Positions 22,401-32,955 of a stretch of 59,842 bases of DNA are shown here, piece after piece. Source of the DNA: Neocallimastix lanati (nom. inval.) (Eukaryota; Neocallimastigomycota; Neocallimastigomycetes; Neocallimastigales; Neocallimastigaceae); contig JACVTC010000284.1 in assembly GCA_016946835.1 (NCBI GenBank), forward strand, positions 1 through 59,842, in the 5' to 3' direction. A program made the translations under genes and the position numbers. Under the pieces are notes generated by a model, which worked only from the letters and a program-made list of their open reading frames with translations, ran no database searches and had not been told where the DNA came from. Numbering within the stretch: position 1 is the stretch's first letter; the number at the start of each line of letters is the position of its first letter.

Positions 22401-23518
22401 CAACTTTATATTCATCGTCTAATTCAGCATTATAATCAGCTAATATATTATTAGCTGTCATAATTAAATGGCCATTTCTTGCAATTTTAAATTTTAAATT
22501 TAATGAATAGACATTAATTCCTTTTACATTAGAAATATTAGTTTGAGTAGACCAACGAATATAATCTTTATGGAATTTTTTATAACAAATAACTAATTGA
22601 CCGGTTTCTAATATTCCAAAAAGCCACGGATGTTCAGTGTTTAAAGTAGAAATATACGATTCAGAATAATTAATATCACCTCCGATACTTGTAGTTGGAT
22701 CTGGAGCTTTCAAAACATCACCCATTACCATATTATTACTAATACCACGTTGGGATCCATTTTTAGTTGATAAACATCATTTTGTAATATACGGAAATTT
22801 CTTGAATCATTATTATAGGAACAACCTGTTCTATTTATAATATATTCATTATTTTCATGGGTTGAAAATTCTGAAGTATAAAATTCTACATGATCACCTA
22901 ATTTCTTATTAGTGACACCACAAGCCCACACAGTAACTTCAGATAATAATTTAGGTGAAACTTCATATGAATAACAGCCACCATTCGGATGCTGATCAGT
23001 AATAGTTTGAGAAACTTGATATGATACCATATTAGAAACAATTCTACTATTTGTATTTTCTGTTAAAATTGTTTTAGCATCCTCAATAGAAATTTCTTTC
23101 ATAACAGAATTGGAATAACTATTACCGAAAGTTCTACCATTAGTTGTTGTATTAGATTCACTGTTTTCCTTGGTCCATCCATTTTCTTTGGTATAAGTAT
23201 TAGATAAAAGATTGGAAATATTATCACTTCTGGAATCTTCTCTGGTAGAAGATTCAGAATGACCTAAAGTATAAGCATCTGAATAACCATTAGTATTTTC
23301 TTTTTGATCCATTACACTGTGTGAATGTGAATTATAATCTGAATGCTCTTTGGAATTAATTTTTGAACCACCATTGTTAGAACCTTCAACTTCAGTATTA
23401 CTAGAGGTACGCTGACCTGCTAAACCCATAACTAAATCGGATCGTTCTTGTCTTTCAGTAAAATATTCTTGAGTATCATAATTAAAATTAGCTAATTTAT
23501 ATTGTGTAATTTCATTTT

Positions 23519-23909
23519 CTGCATTCCAGTATTCGGTTTGATTAAATGTTTTCCAATTCCATTTTTCCGTTTGTTCATAATTTAATGTATTCCAGGCTTC
23601 AGTTTGTTGATAATTAAGGTCGTTCCAATAATTAGTTTGATCATAATTCTTTTGATTCCATTTTTCAGTTTGATCATAATTTTTATTATTCCATCGTTCT
23701 GTTTGATCATAATTCTTTTCATTCCATCGTTCTGTTTGATCATAGTTCCTCTCATTCCATTTTTCTGTCTGTTTATAATTTTTTTTATTCCAATCTTCGG
23801 TTTGCCAATAATTCCAATTATTCCAATTTTCTGTTTGATCATAATTCTTTTGATTCCAATCCTCGGTTTGCCAATAGTTCCAAATATTCCAATTTTCTGT
23901 TTGTTCATG
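23519..23909 (-). repeat. 30-bp coding repeat array (10-residue Trp/Asn repeat)
   Basis: About 13 units of a 10-residue pattern N-Y-x-Q-T-E-x-W-N-x. Tyr/Trp, Gln-Thr-Glu and Trp-Asn positions are almost invariant and the charged positions vary. Units are diverged at DNA level, so the pattern looks selected rather than freshly slipped. Confidence 0.9.
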
Positions 23910-24030
23910 TTCCCTATCTGCAATTTCCTTTTCTTGTACCATTGATTCATAGGCAATAGCAGCTTGAGAAAGATTAGCAGCAGTATCAGCTGATTTTTGA
24001 ACCTTATCAAATTTGCCACTATCACTATTA

Positions 24031-24128
24031 CCTGAATTTTTATCTGAATTTTTATCTGAATTTTTATCTGAATTTTTATCTAAATTTTTATCTGAATTTT
24101 TATCTGAATTTTTATCTGAATTTTTTTC
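24031..24128 (-). repeat. 12-bp coding repeat array (KNSD)
   Basis: About eight nearly identical units encode Lys-Asn-Ser-Asp (one unit Lys-Asn-Leu-Asp), forming a hydrophilic linker before the Trp/Asn array. The near identity points to replication slippage. Confidence 0.9.
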
Positions 24129-25691
24129 ATTTTTAGCATTATTTTTGTTATCAGCAGAGGATTTATTTGTATTACCTGATTTGGATATATTTCCACCTTT
24201 TCCTCCACCAATAGAACGTTTATTAGTACCATTATTTGAAGCATTAGATTTAATTATATATTTCTTATGCTCACTTGAAGTTGGGTCATTTATTCTTAAA
24301 TCTAAAACTATAACTTCTAAAACATTTTCTTCTCCATATTTTTCAATAAGTTGTTCTTTAGTAAGAGATAAATCTTCTTCTGTTCCTCCTTCAATTTCTC
24401 CAGCAACACCGAATCTAATATTATTCTTAACATAATCCTTAGCAGCACTTGAAGCACTTTTGGTACCTTTACTTCCAGATTTAAATACTTTTGAATCATA
24501 TTTCACAGCAGCACTCCCAATAGATTTTAAGATTCCACCAATCCATCGTTTTTCATATTTACTCTTAACATGATTTGGTCTTTTAATTTCTTCATATTGA
24601 TTATTATAGTAATCATAATCATCTTTACTTAAATGACTATATTCTTTAGTACCAGAATGTTCCTTATAGTAACTCCAATTTTGTTCATCAGTTTTACCTT
24701 TAGTTTCTGTAACTGCATGAGTATCATCTTCAGTAACACCATGAATAACTGCTTCTGAATGTTCATCAGTATGTGTAATGTTATTTTCATCACTTTCAGA
24801 TTTTGATTCAGAATGTCCTAAAGACACTGCCACTTCTAAAGAATTAGTATTGGAATTAGATTCACTTTGAGTAATACTATCAGATTTAGTCAAAGTAGAA
24901 GCTACTTCAATAGTATTGGAAATTTCATCAGTTAATGTATCTGTGTTACTGTTAATATCACCAATGGTGTGAGTGGATATATTACCATTAGAATTGGTAA
25001 TAGAATATTGTTTTTCATTTGTAGCGGATATAAGAACATTACAAACAACATTACAACCTTCACAATGACTTACAGAAGCACATTTCGTTAAACCTTGTGG
25101 AATAGTTGTAATGATATCATTAAATGAATTAGATAATTTAAAATTACCTCCTGTAGCATGTCTAATATTAGTAGGATGATCAATCCCAATAATTAACGAT
25201 GGGTGATACGGATTAAACTTTGGACTTTGACTAACTAATGGAATACATTGTTGATTACTGGATTTTAATTTTTCGTAAATTCTATCAATATAAGCTGTCG
25301 TTCTATTTTTATAATCTTCAATTGCATTTTCTCCTCTTGAAAATGGATTTTCGAAATTATCGGATTCCAAAGGAGATGTTTCTATCGGTGTTTGATTATC
25401 TCTTCTTTTTAGTTTATGTTGAATACTCGATATATCATAATAAACTCCAATACTATTAACCATGGTACTGTTGTCACACCATGAAACACCATACCAAGTT
25501 GGACCTAAAACTTTGGCATATTCTTCAATTGTTTTAGCATAAACAATTTTTCCATTTTCATCAAAATACGCAGGATCATAAACTTCGGTTACCCCATCAT
25601 AACTATAACGACAAAATACTCTAGACTCTATTTTTGATCCTTTTGCTAAAATATAATTAGCAAAGAATACAAATAATAATACTGAATACAT

Positions 25692-26049
25692 ACTTATTCT
25701 ATATGATATAATATATATATCTTTATTTTGTTGAAAATATTTTTATTAAAAGAAAAATCATTTTAAAAAAAAAAGAATATAAAAAAAAAACTCAATTATT
25801 TTACAATCAAAATATATTCTTTAAACTATTTTAAATTATTAATAAATTCAAAATTGCTTTTACCTATTTCAATATAATTAAATCTCTATAATGAATATTA
25901 ATCACATTAAAAATTAAAAATTCTTTATTTAATTCAGAAGGATGATACCAAATTATTTCATAAATTTAGTTTTTTATAAAATTTATAAAATAATTAAAAC
26001 TATAAAAAATTAAACATTTTATTAAAAAGTAAATAAATTATTTTCATTT
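25692..26049. other. AT-rich spacer
   Basis: A short A/T-rich stretch upstream of the large secreted lectin gene, hence its probable promoter region, and downstream of the gene ending at 26050. No motif is identifiable. Confidence 0.5.
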
Positions 26050-27471
26050 TTACGGGAAAAAAATATAATTAAAGTCATCATTCGATGTTGTAGTAATTGT
26101 ATAACTTATTATTACTTCATAATCACACGGCCAGTCATAATTCTCTTCACAATAATATTTACAATCAAAGTATATTCTATTATCCTGAGGTAGATATTTT
26201 AAATTAATACAATCTATTAAATTTACTAATGAATAAATAATAAATTTACTATAATTATTATAAATTAAAGAACCAACGAAACAACATTTTACGACAGAAA
26301 AATAAAAAAAATTTTTTTCTATAGAATAATCATTTTCATACTTATATAATATATATTCAGGATTTTTCAATATTTTTGATAACTCTTCATCATTTAAATA
26401 TTCTTTTATAAATATATCACTAAACATATTAATTTCATCATACGAATAATCATACATATTATCTGATAAATTTTCATAATTATTCAGTGTAAAATTAAAA
26501 TTAAATAATGTTTTATTTCCAAACCATAAGTCTTCTTCATTCATATTAAATTGTTCAGTTTTAATACTTGGTTTATTTAAAATATATTTTTCAAAATTTA
26601 ATATTTCAAAATTTTGAATATTTTGAGAAATATTATATTTTTTTAAACATAAATTTAAATTAAAATTACTACCATATTTAAATGATTTAGAATAATGTAA
26701 CTCTTTTAATAAATTATCACTACACAAATTATTAAATATATCTTCTATATATTTATCCGAATATTTAAAATATAAAATGTTTGGTTTATATAGTTTTGAT
26801 GAATACTTGATTAATAAATCTCGTGGAAAACAAGGGTTAATGCGATAATTATAACAATAACTATCATAATGTCTATTACTTATATTATTTATTATATATT
26901 CTATTCCATCAACATTAATACCAATAACACCAAAAATAGTTTTGTAAAAGTAATTATTATTTATATAATTAGTTATTTTTGTTATATCAAAGTTATTTTT
27001 TAAATATATTATATCAATAAATAAAATGCTAACAACATCGTGTTCACTTAATATTTCTTTTTTAAAATAATCAAAAGTTATATTTGAAATATAATTATAT
27101 TTTAATAAATAATATGTATTTAAATCAGTGTATGATAAATGTAATTCTTTATCATTAACAAGTCTAGATATAAAATATTTATTTGGAATTATTAACCTAA
27201 AATTCAAATATTGATTATCTTTTTTTTCTTTATATTCTTTTATCATATTAATATAACGATTATATTGATTATCATTATAAATTTTGAAATATTGATTATT
27301 CTTAATACTTATATCTACTACGCATTCATGGTATTTTATGTTATTATATTTATATAATAAATCATAGAGAAAAATTCCCTCGGAGGAAAGTTTATATAAT
27401 AATTCAATATTACAAGGATTATTTTTTAATTCTTTATAAAATAATTTAGTATTTTTTTCTTTATTTGACAT
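26050..27471 (-). CDS. Unrecognised Asn/Tyr/Ile-rich 473-aa protein
   Basis: An intact frame from an ATG at 27471 (MSNKEKNTKLFYKELKNNPCN) to a stop at 26050. It has no signal peptide and no obvious membrane span. Composition is heavily biased to Asn, Tyr, Ile and Lys, as expected of coding sequence in extremely AT-rich DNA. Its length and the evenly spaced hydrophobic residues argue against a chance frame. The N-terminal region, with ELLYKLSSEGIFLYDLLYKY followed by repeated helix-like segments, could be a helical-repeat protein, but no repeat consensus is convincing. The neighbours are secreted proteins with no obvious functional link. Function is unknown. Confidence 0.6.
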   Translation of the reverse strand: MSNKEKNTKLFYKELKNNPCNIELLYKLSSEGIFLYDLLYKYNNIKYHECVVDISIKNNQYFKIYNDNQYNRYINMIKEYKEKKDNQYLNFRLIIPNKYFISRLVNDKELHLSYTDLNTYYLLKYNYISNITFDYFKKEILSEHDVVSILFIDIIYLKNNFDITKITNYINNNYFYKTIFGVIGINVDGIEYIINNISNRHYDSYCYNYRINPCFPRDLLIKYSSKLYKPNILYFKYSDKYIEDIFNNLCSDNLLKELHYSKSFKYGSNFNLNLCLKKYNISQNIQNFEILNFEKYILNKPSIKTEQFNMNEEDLWFGNKTLFNFNFTLNNYENLSDNMYDYSYDEINMFSDIFIKEYLNDEELSKILKNPEYILYKYENDYSIEKNFFYFSVVKCCFVGSLIYNNYSKFIIYSLVNLIDCINLKYLPQDNRIYFDCKYYCEENYDWPCDYEVIISYTITTTSNDDFNYIFFP

Positions 27472-27963
27472 TTTTTTTTTTTTTAGACTGAGATTAATCT
27501 TTATTTGTATTTTAATTGTATATTAATTTATCAATTTATCAAAATTTAAAATAAAATATTTAATTGTAAATAAAATATAATGGACATTCTTTTTATTTAT
27601 TTAAAAAATTTAATTAATAAAGATGAAACAATTTTAGCTACCGTTAAAAAAAATAATTAGTTAAAAAAAAAATAAAATATTTTATTATTTATTTTATTTA
27701 ATTATTTATTCAATTATTTATTTTATTATCTAATTAAATTATTAATTTCAGTCTTTTTAAAGTAATCATATTAAAATAAAAGCTACAAAAATAAATTGCA
27801 TTTGAAAATTAATATAAAAAAAATTTGGCTCTTTCGCACATATTCTTTTTTTTTTTTTTTTTTTTTTACATTTTTATGCTATCTTATTTATATATTAATT
27901 TTTTATCAAAATAAAATATAAAATGATTTTATTTTTTTACTTTATTTATTAAACAAAATAAAA
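27472..27963. other. AT-rich divergent spacer
   Basis: Divergent intergenic A/T-rich region containing a T run at about 27847-27867. It would carry promoters for both flanking genes. No specific site is recognisable. Confidence 0.5.
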
Positions 27964-30900
27964 ATGAAACTATTTCATTTATTATTAATTTTATTGTTTA
28001 TTATGGAAGCTTATTGTAGCTCCCAAAATCATACTCCTACAGATAATTTGATTAAAATTTTAGCTGCAGTAAATGAATTATGTATTCATAAGCCACAAGA
28101 TTGTTTACCAAAAATGGATGATAAAAATAATTTAAATCCTTTACCCATTGAAATTGGTAAAGACTTAAGTTCAAATCCAATTATGGGAACAATCTACGAT
28201 ATTTTTCCAGAGTTAAGGAAACTTGAAAAAGGCAGTGAAGTAAATAATTTTTTTCAAACAGTATTATTTAAATATATTAAAGAAATAATTGATGATGAAT
28301 ATGGAGTACAAAGTATTGATATAGATGATATAGAAAATGAAAATATTCAACCACTTCTGGATAATATTAACAAATATTTAAACGATAATGACATAATAGC
28401 TGAATTATTAAATACTCAAAACAAAGAAAATGCAGATATTTCATTATTTAATGATGACAATGTTAAAAAATTATATATTTATCCACCATCTAATAAACCA
28501 AGTTATATTTATGAAATTTTAAAATTTTTATATGATACTGATCCAACTTCAGTACTACCAGATAATAAGGGCAGTACTAATTATAATGATAAATACAATA
28601 AAAATCCTAATCTAGATCATATTCCTCAAGATGTAATAAGCTTTGCCGATTTAAGTGGATTATTATCAGAATGTAAAAATAATTTCTTATGTAAAAACTA
28701 TTTTCCTAATCCCTACAAAATTAATCAGAAAACCTTTAAAGATTTTTATAAAAATTTTCAAATTGATATTTTTCAAAGTAATTTAAATGATGGTAAAAGA
28801 CTTCATTTAATAATTGGTGATAAAACTAAGGAAGTAAATGCTCATCTTATTACAGTAAAAAAGGAGCAAGTATTAAAGAGTGATGGAACTATTGGTGATA
28901 AATATATTGTAGATACTAATTTTTATCCTAAGGAGATATATTTTAATAAAAATATCTATATTGATGATTTAAATAATCATATGAATGTATTAAATAGTAT
29001 TTTTACTAGAGTTGATGCTAATGGTAATACAATATTTGATGAATATTTAAATAAATGTAATAGAATAAATCAAGGTAAAAAATTTAATCAATTATCAAAA
29101 AAGGAAAAAACGGATATAACCAGCGAAGCAAATGAATTAGAAAAAGAAATTTATGACAGGTTAGATGAATATTCATCTAAATTAAGTTTAAATTTAAGTA
29201 ATGAACAAAAAGCAAGATTTGCTATAGATATGGGGAAAAAAATAAATGAAAAATACAATGAAGAAAGAAAATCAAATGCAAATGTTAATTTAAATTATAA
29301 TATTTTTGACCAAATGATGAATGAGATATTGCAAAAAGAAAAAGATTTTTATGATCATCAAAGTAAAATTTTCGATTTTAATATAATCCGAAAAGTATTA
29401 TCAAATAATCCATATTTGTCTAATGAAGAATTATCTATTTTATCAAATATGTTAAATACACATATAAACGGATTAACTAATAGTGAAATAAATAATTTAG
29501 TAAATGAGTTAACACAATATAAAAATGATAAAGACGTTTCACATAGTGCAAATTTTAATATTAACAATCATGGAAATATTAAATCGATTTTTTCGGATAT
29601 TTCAAATCGTTCAAATTTAGAGACACACCTTAAAAATATCAATCAATTATCTTTTTGTTCAATAAATAATAATAGAAAAAATGTTGAATCTATTACTAAA
29701 TGTTTTAATCGTGAATATTATAAATTATTTAGTGATAATAGTCCATTAAATGAAAGCTATATAAAATCAAAATTATTAGGATTAAATATTATGACTGGTA
29801 TGGTATTTAGAGATCCAACACCTAAATTTAATGGCAATTTATATATCCCTCAAGCTAATAGCGTAGATTTAGGAACATATGTTACAAAATATAAAATGGA
29901 ACCTTATTAATATAAAGATCCTACAACTGGAACTGTTGACATAAATAAAGTTAATAAAAATGGTATTTCAAAAATAATATTAGGTCAAGATGAAAATAAT
30001 AATAACGTATTAGAACATGTAATTAATATAATGTCTGATGATCAAAAAAATACTAATTTATCTGATCAGTTAAATAAACTCTATAATTATTTAACTAATA
30101 ACGGTAAAGATATGCACGGAGCTAATAAAATTCAAAATTTTGATCATGAAAGCCATTGGATTAATGATATATTACAATACAATTTAGTTGATATATTTAA
30201 AAATGCATATAATAATAATTCAAAGGCTAAAACTATATTAAACATGATTAAAAAAGGACAATCTATTAATGGTAATATAAATATTTATAATGCTATTATT
30301 AATAATTATATTGTACAATATGATTATGTTAAAAATAAATTTGATAATGAAAATGATCCTAACATCAAAAAAAATTACGAAAATGCATTAAATGATTGTT
30401 TACTAAAAGGTTTTAATTTAAGCGATTATAATGATAGTGGTACTATGTATACTGAATTTAAAAGTTACGTTACTGACTCATTAAACAATAATAATGTAGA
30501 TGAAATTTATAAAAGCTTAGATAAATCTTTTAAACAATCTGGTAAAGTTATAGAGGAATCTAAAAATTTATTAAACTATTTTAAAAAAGATAATATAAAT
30601 ATAAGCAAAGCTAAAGATCATATTACCTTTTTAAATAATCAAGAAAATATTGAAAATTCATACGCTTTAAAATTGAATAAAATAAAAAATGATTATAATC
30701 ATGATCATATAAATTTTTTTAGTAACGCTGTTGATGAAAATACTAAACCCGAATTTTATAATTCTGCACAAATTACAAAAAATATTAGCTCACGTCACGT
30801 AAATGGCAATCAAAGTAAAAAAATATATTCAGGATTATTAAGATTAACAGTTGGTGCTGGAATTTTTGAACATATGTTCCCATTAACAAGAGATGGTAAA

Positions 30901-31692
30901 GATGGTCGATTTAATGGAATTGTAATAGATGTAAATCATTTATATCAAATGGATATTCAAATCGATTTAATGGGAAATATTGTTGCTGTTAGTAATGGTT
31001 ATAAAATTTGTGCAAGATCAGGAATGGTAAATAAAATTAGCAAAAGAGATAGTAATAATTCTTGTGTTCAACCAGTAAAATTTTCTTTTAATAATGATAT
31101 CGAAATGAATACAATTAATATATTAGAATTGTTTAAAGAAAAAAACATGGATAAAAATATTTTACCTTATTATGACAATATTGATGATATATCTAACCCA
31201 AAAGTTTTACATAAGAATTCAGAAAAAATATCAGATTTATGGAAATACTTATCACAAGATTACAATAAAAATTTCGATAAATTAACCAAAGAAGAAAGTT
31301 CTTATTATATTACCGGATTTTATCATACTATTAATCAATATAAGCATTTATTGGCTAAATCTGAAAGTAGTAATAATTCTTATTTAGTTAATTTTGATGA
31401 AAATGATATTCAAGAAATGGAATCCTATTTTTATAATAATTATGAAAACCATATAAAAAACTTTGGTGATATCAATCCTACTATTAATAATGATGATAAT
31501 AATGATGATAATGATGATAATAATAATGATAATGATAATGAGGATAATATGAATAATATTGATGAAAGTGATAGTAAAAAATTAATTCATAAATATAATA
31601 TTTCTAATGAACCAGATTCTAAAAATAGTAAATTGAAACTAATACGTAATCTGGAAAATTTACTAAATATTGTAAATTGTAACGAATCATAA
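27964..31692 (+). pseudogene. Large secreted protein (about 1240 codons) interrupted by one in-frame TAA
   Basis: The first frame (27964-29910) begins with a clear signal peptide (MKLFHLLLILLFIMEAYC). The frame after its TAA (29908-29910) stays open and coding-like through 40 codons (YKDPTTGTVDINKVNK...) into the long frame 30031-31692, in the same phase, so this is one gene with one stop. Most of the protein is Asn/Asp/Lys-rich helical sequence. The best conserved-looking part is near residues 900-1000 (LLRLTVGAGIFEHMFPL, RFNGIVIDVNHLY, YKICARSGMV), which looks like a folded C-terminal domain with paired Cys. An Asp/Asn-rich stretch (about 31490-31555) follows. I do not recognise the family. 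The setting suggests a fungal secreted protein. An LTR begins 12 bp after its stop. Confidence 0.65.
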
Positions 31693-31704
31693 AAATTAGC
31701 ATAA

Positions 31705-32478
31705 TGTCTTAGTTGTTAGTAACTAAGACTTTAGTTCGAACTTCTCAAGTTCGAAACCTTTATTTTTCCAAAAAATATATTTTATTATTATTTTTATTTT
31801 ATTTTTTATTTTTATTAAGAAAAATAGCTTGATTGGTTATTTTTAATTCATTAAAATTTCTTTATTTTATTTATCAAAATTTTTATATAAATAGGAGTAG
31901 ATTTTCCTCTAAAAATATTTTATACTTTGAGTTTTTATTAATAAAATAAAATTATTATTAAACACTAACTTATTAAGTTAATTAATGTGTTTTTGATAAT
32001 AAATTTATAATTAATAAAATAAATATAAATAAAAATATTTTACTTATTTTATTTTAAAGGTTTTAAGTGTTTATTTTTAAATTTATTGTCAAGAACCATT
32101 TCGTGACAATAAAAACTCCTAAAAATAAAAAACTTAATACCTTAGTGTTTAAAATTTTTAAGTATTCTTTTTAAGAAAAATAAGTCAGTAGCAAACAATA
32201 ATTGTTTGTAAATTAAGGCGTTTTTCAAAAAGAGAATATAAAGATAAGTCAGTAGCTTTGTGCGAAGTAAGGCGTCTTTATTTACTAAAAATTTTAATCA
32301 TTGCTTTTCTTAATAATATTTCTAATAAAACATTTTTTGAATAATAATAATAATAATAATAAGAGTAAAATTTTTTAAGAAAATATTCAGAAATAATTGA
32401 ATTAGTACTGACTTAGAAGCAGATTCTAATTCAAATACAAGAAGTGAAGAAATTTCCGGAGTAAGTTTATCTTGTACA
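31705..32478 (+). mobile_element. 5' LTR of Gypsy element 1
   Basis: Begins TGTCTTAG and ends CTTGTACA (TG...CA). It carries a TATA-like TATATAAATAGGAG near 31888-31901 and is followed by an untranslated leader and gag-pol in the same direction. Boundaries are inferred, because no second copy is present in the window. The terminal 50 bases contain two perfect 9-bp-stem hairpins (31706-31729 and 31735-31755). Confidence 0.6.
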
Positions 32479-32955
32479 ATAATTGGGTTGGCAAGCTCTG
32501 AACTACTTTGAAAATTTTATTTTTTTTAAAGTACTCGAGGTGCGCTCAAGTACACAAGTCGTAATAGACGAGTGACTTGACAAACAAGCGCATACTATTT
32601 CTTCACCTTTTGAATTAAACCTGGAAAATTTCAGGAAATGCTTTTATTTCTAATTTATTTTTGAACGCTTAAATTTTCTTAAATTAAATTTATTCTTATT
32701 AGATTTTTATTTTTTCTTTTTCTATTTTCTTTCTGGAACGAATTCTAATAAAACAATTTTTTTTTTTTTCCTATAAATTTTTATTATTTCTTTTTTCGTT
32801 CCAATAACACATTTAACAAAAGCTTAATTGATTATTTTATTTAACAATACTAATACTTTTCAAAAAATAAAAACTTTGTCAATCAAATTTTTTCCATTAC
32901 TTTTAATTACAATTATATCATTTCTTTTTATATTCTTTATAAATTACAAATAAAT
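32479..32955 (+). other. Leader of Gypsy element 1
   Basis: Untranslated stretch between the LTR and gag. A TGGGTTGGCAAGC segment starts at about 32484, where a primer-binding site would be expected, but its match to a tRNA 3' end is not convincing. An imperfect inverted repeat (GTACTCGAG...CTCAAGTAC) lies at about 32531-32553. Confidence 0.45.

Larger units (their letters stand above)
19444..25691 (-). pseudogene. Very large secreted lectin gene (about 2080 codons), one frameshift and one in-frame TGA
   Basis: Three consecutive minus-strand frames read as one gene. The first (25691-22725) starts with a signal peptide (MYSVLLFVFFANYILAKG). It continues into a Cys-containing domain, a long Ser/Thr/Asn/Glu-alternating segment, a KNSD repeat, a Trp/Asn 10-mer repeat and another Ser/Asn segment with SYQVSQTITDQHP. 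The next frame (22731-20965) has bulb-lectin-like repeats (SDNGIYRFYLQSTGNLVV, LKLTDNGELKIVD) and a Thr linker. Its coding-like reading continues upstream to about 22775, so the join is a frameshift near 22760-22775. The third frame (20940-19444) is in phase with the second, separated only by a TGA at 20967-20965. It holds more bulb-lectin-like repeats and a C-terminal ricin-type trefoil (about its residues 370-490). A secreted glycan-binding role is inferred. The N-terminal family is unknown to me. Confidence 0.7.

Noticed and set aside
31705-31765. tRNA-like A-box and B-box strings (TGTCTTAGTTGTTAGT and AAGTTCGAAACC)
   Set aside because: No acceptor stem or anticodon arm can be formed. The bases are better explained as two hairpins at the start of an LTR.
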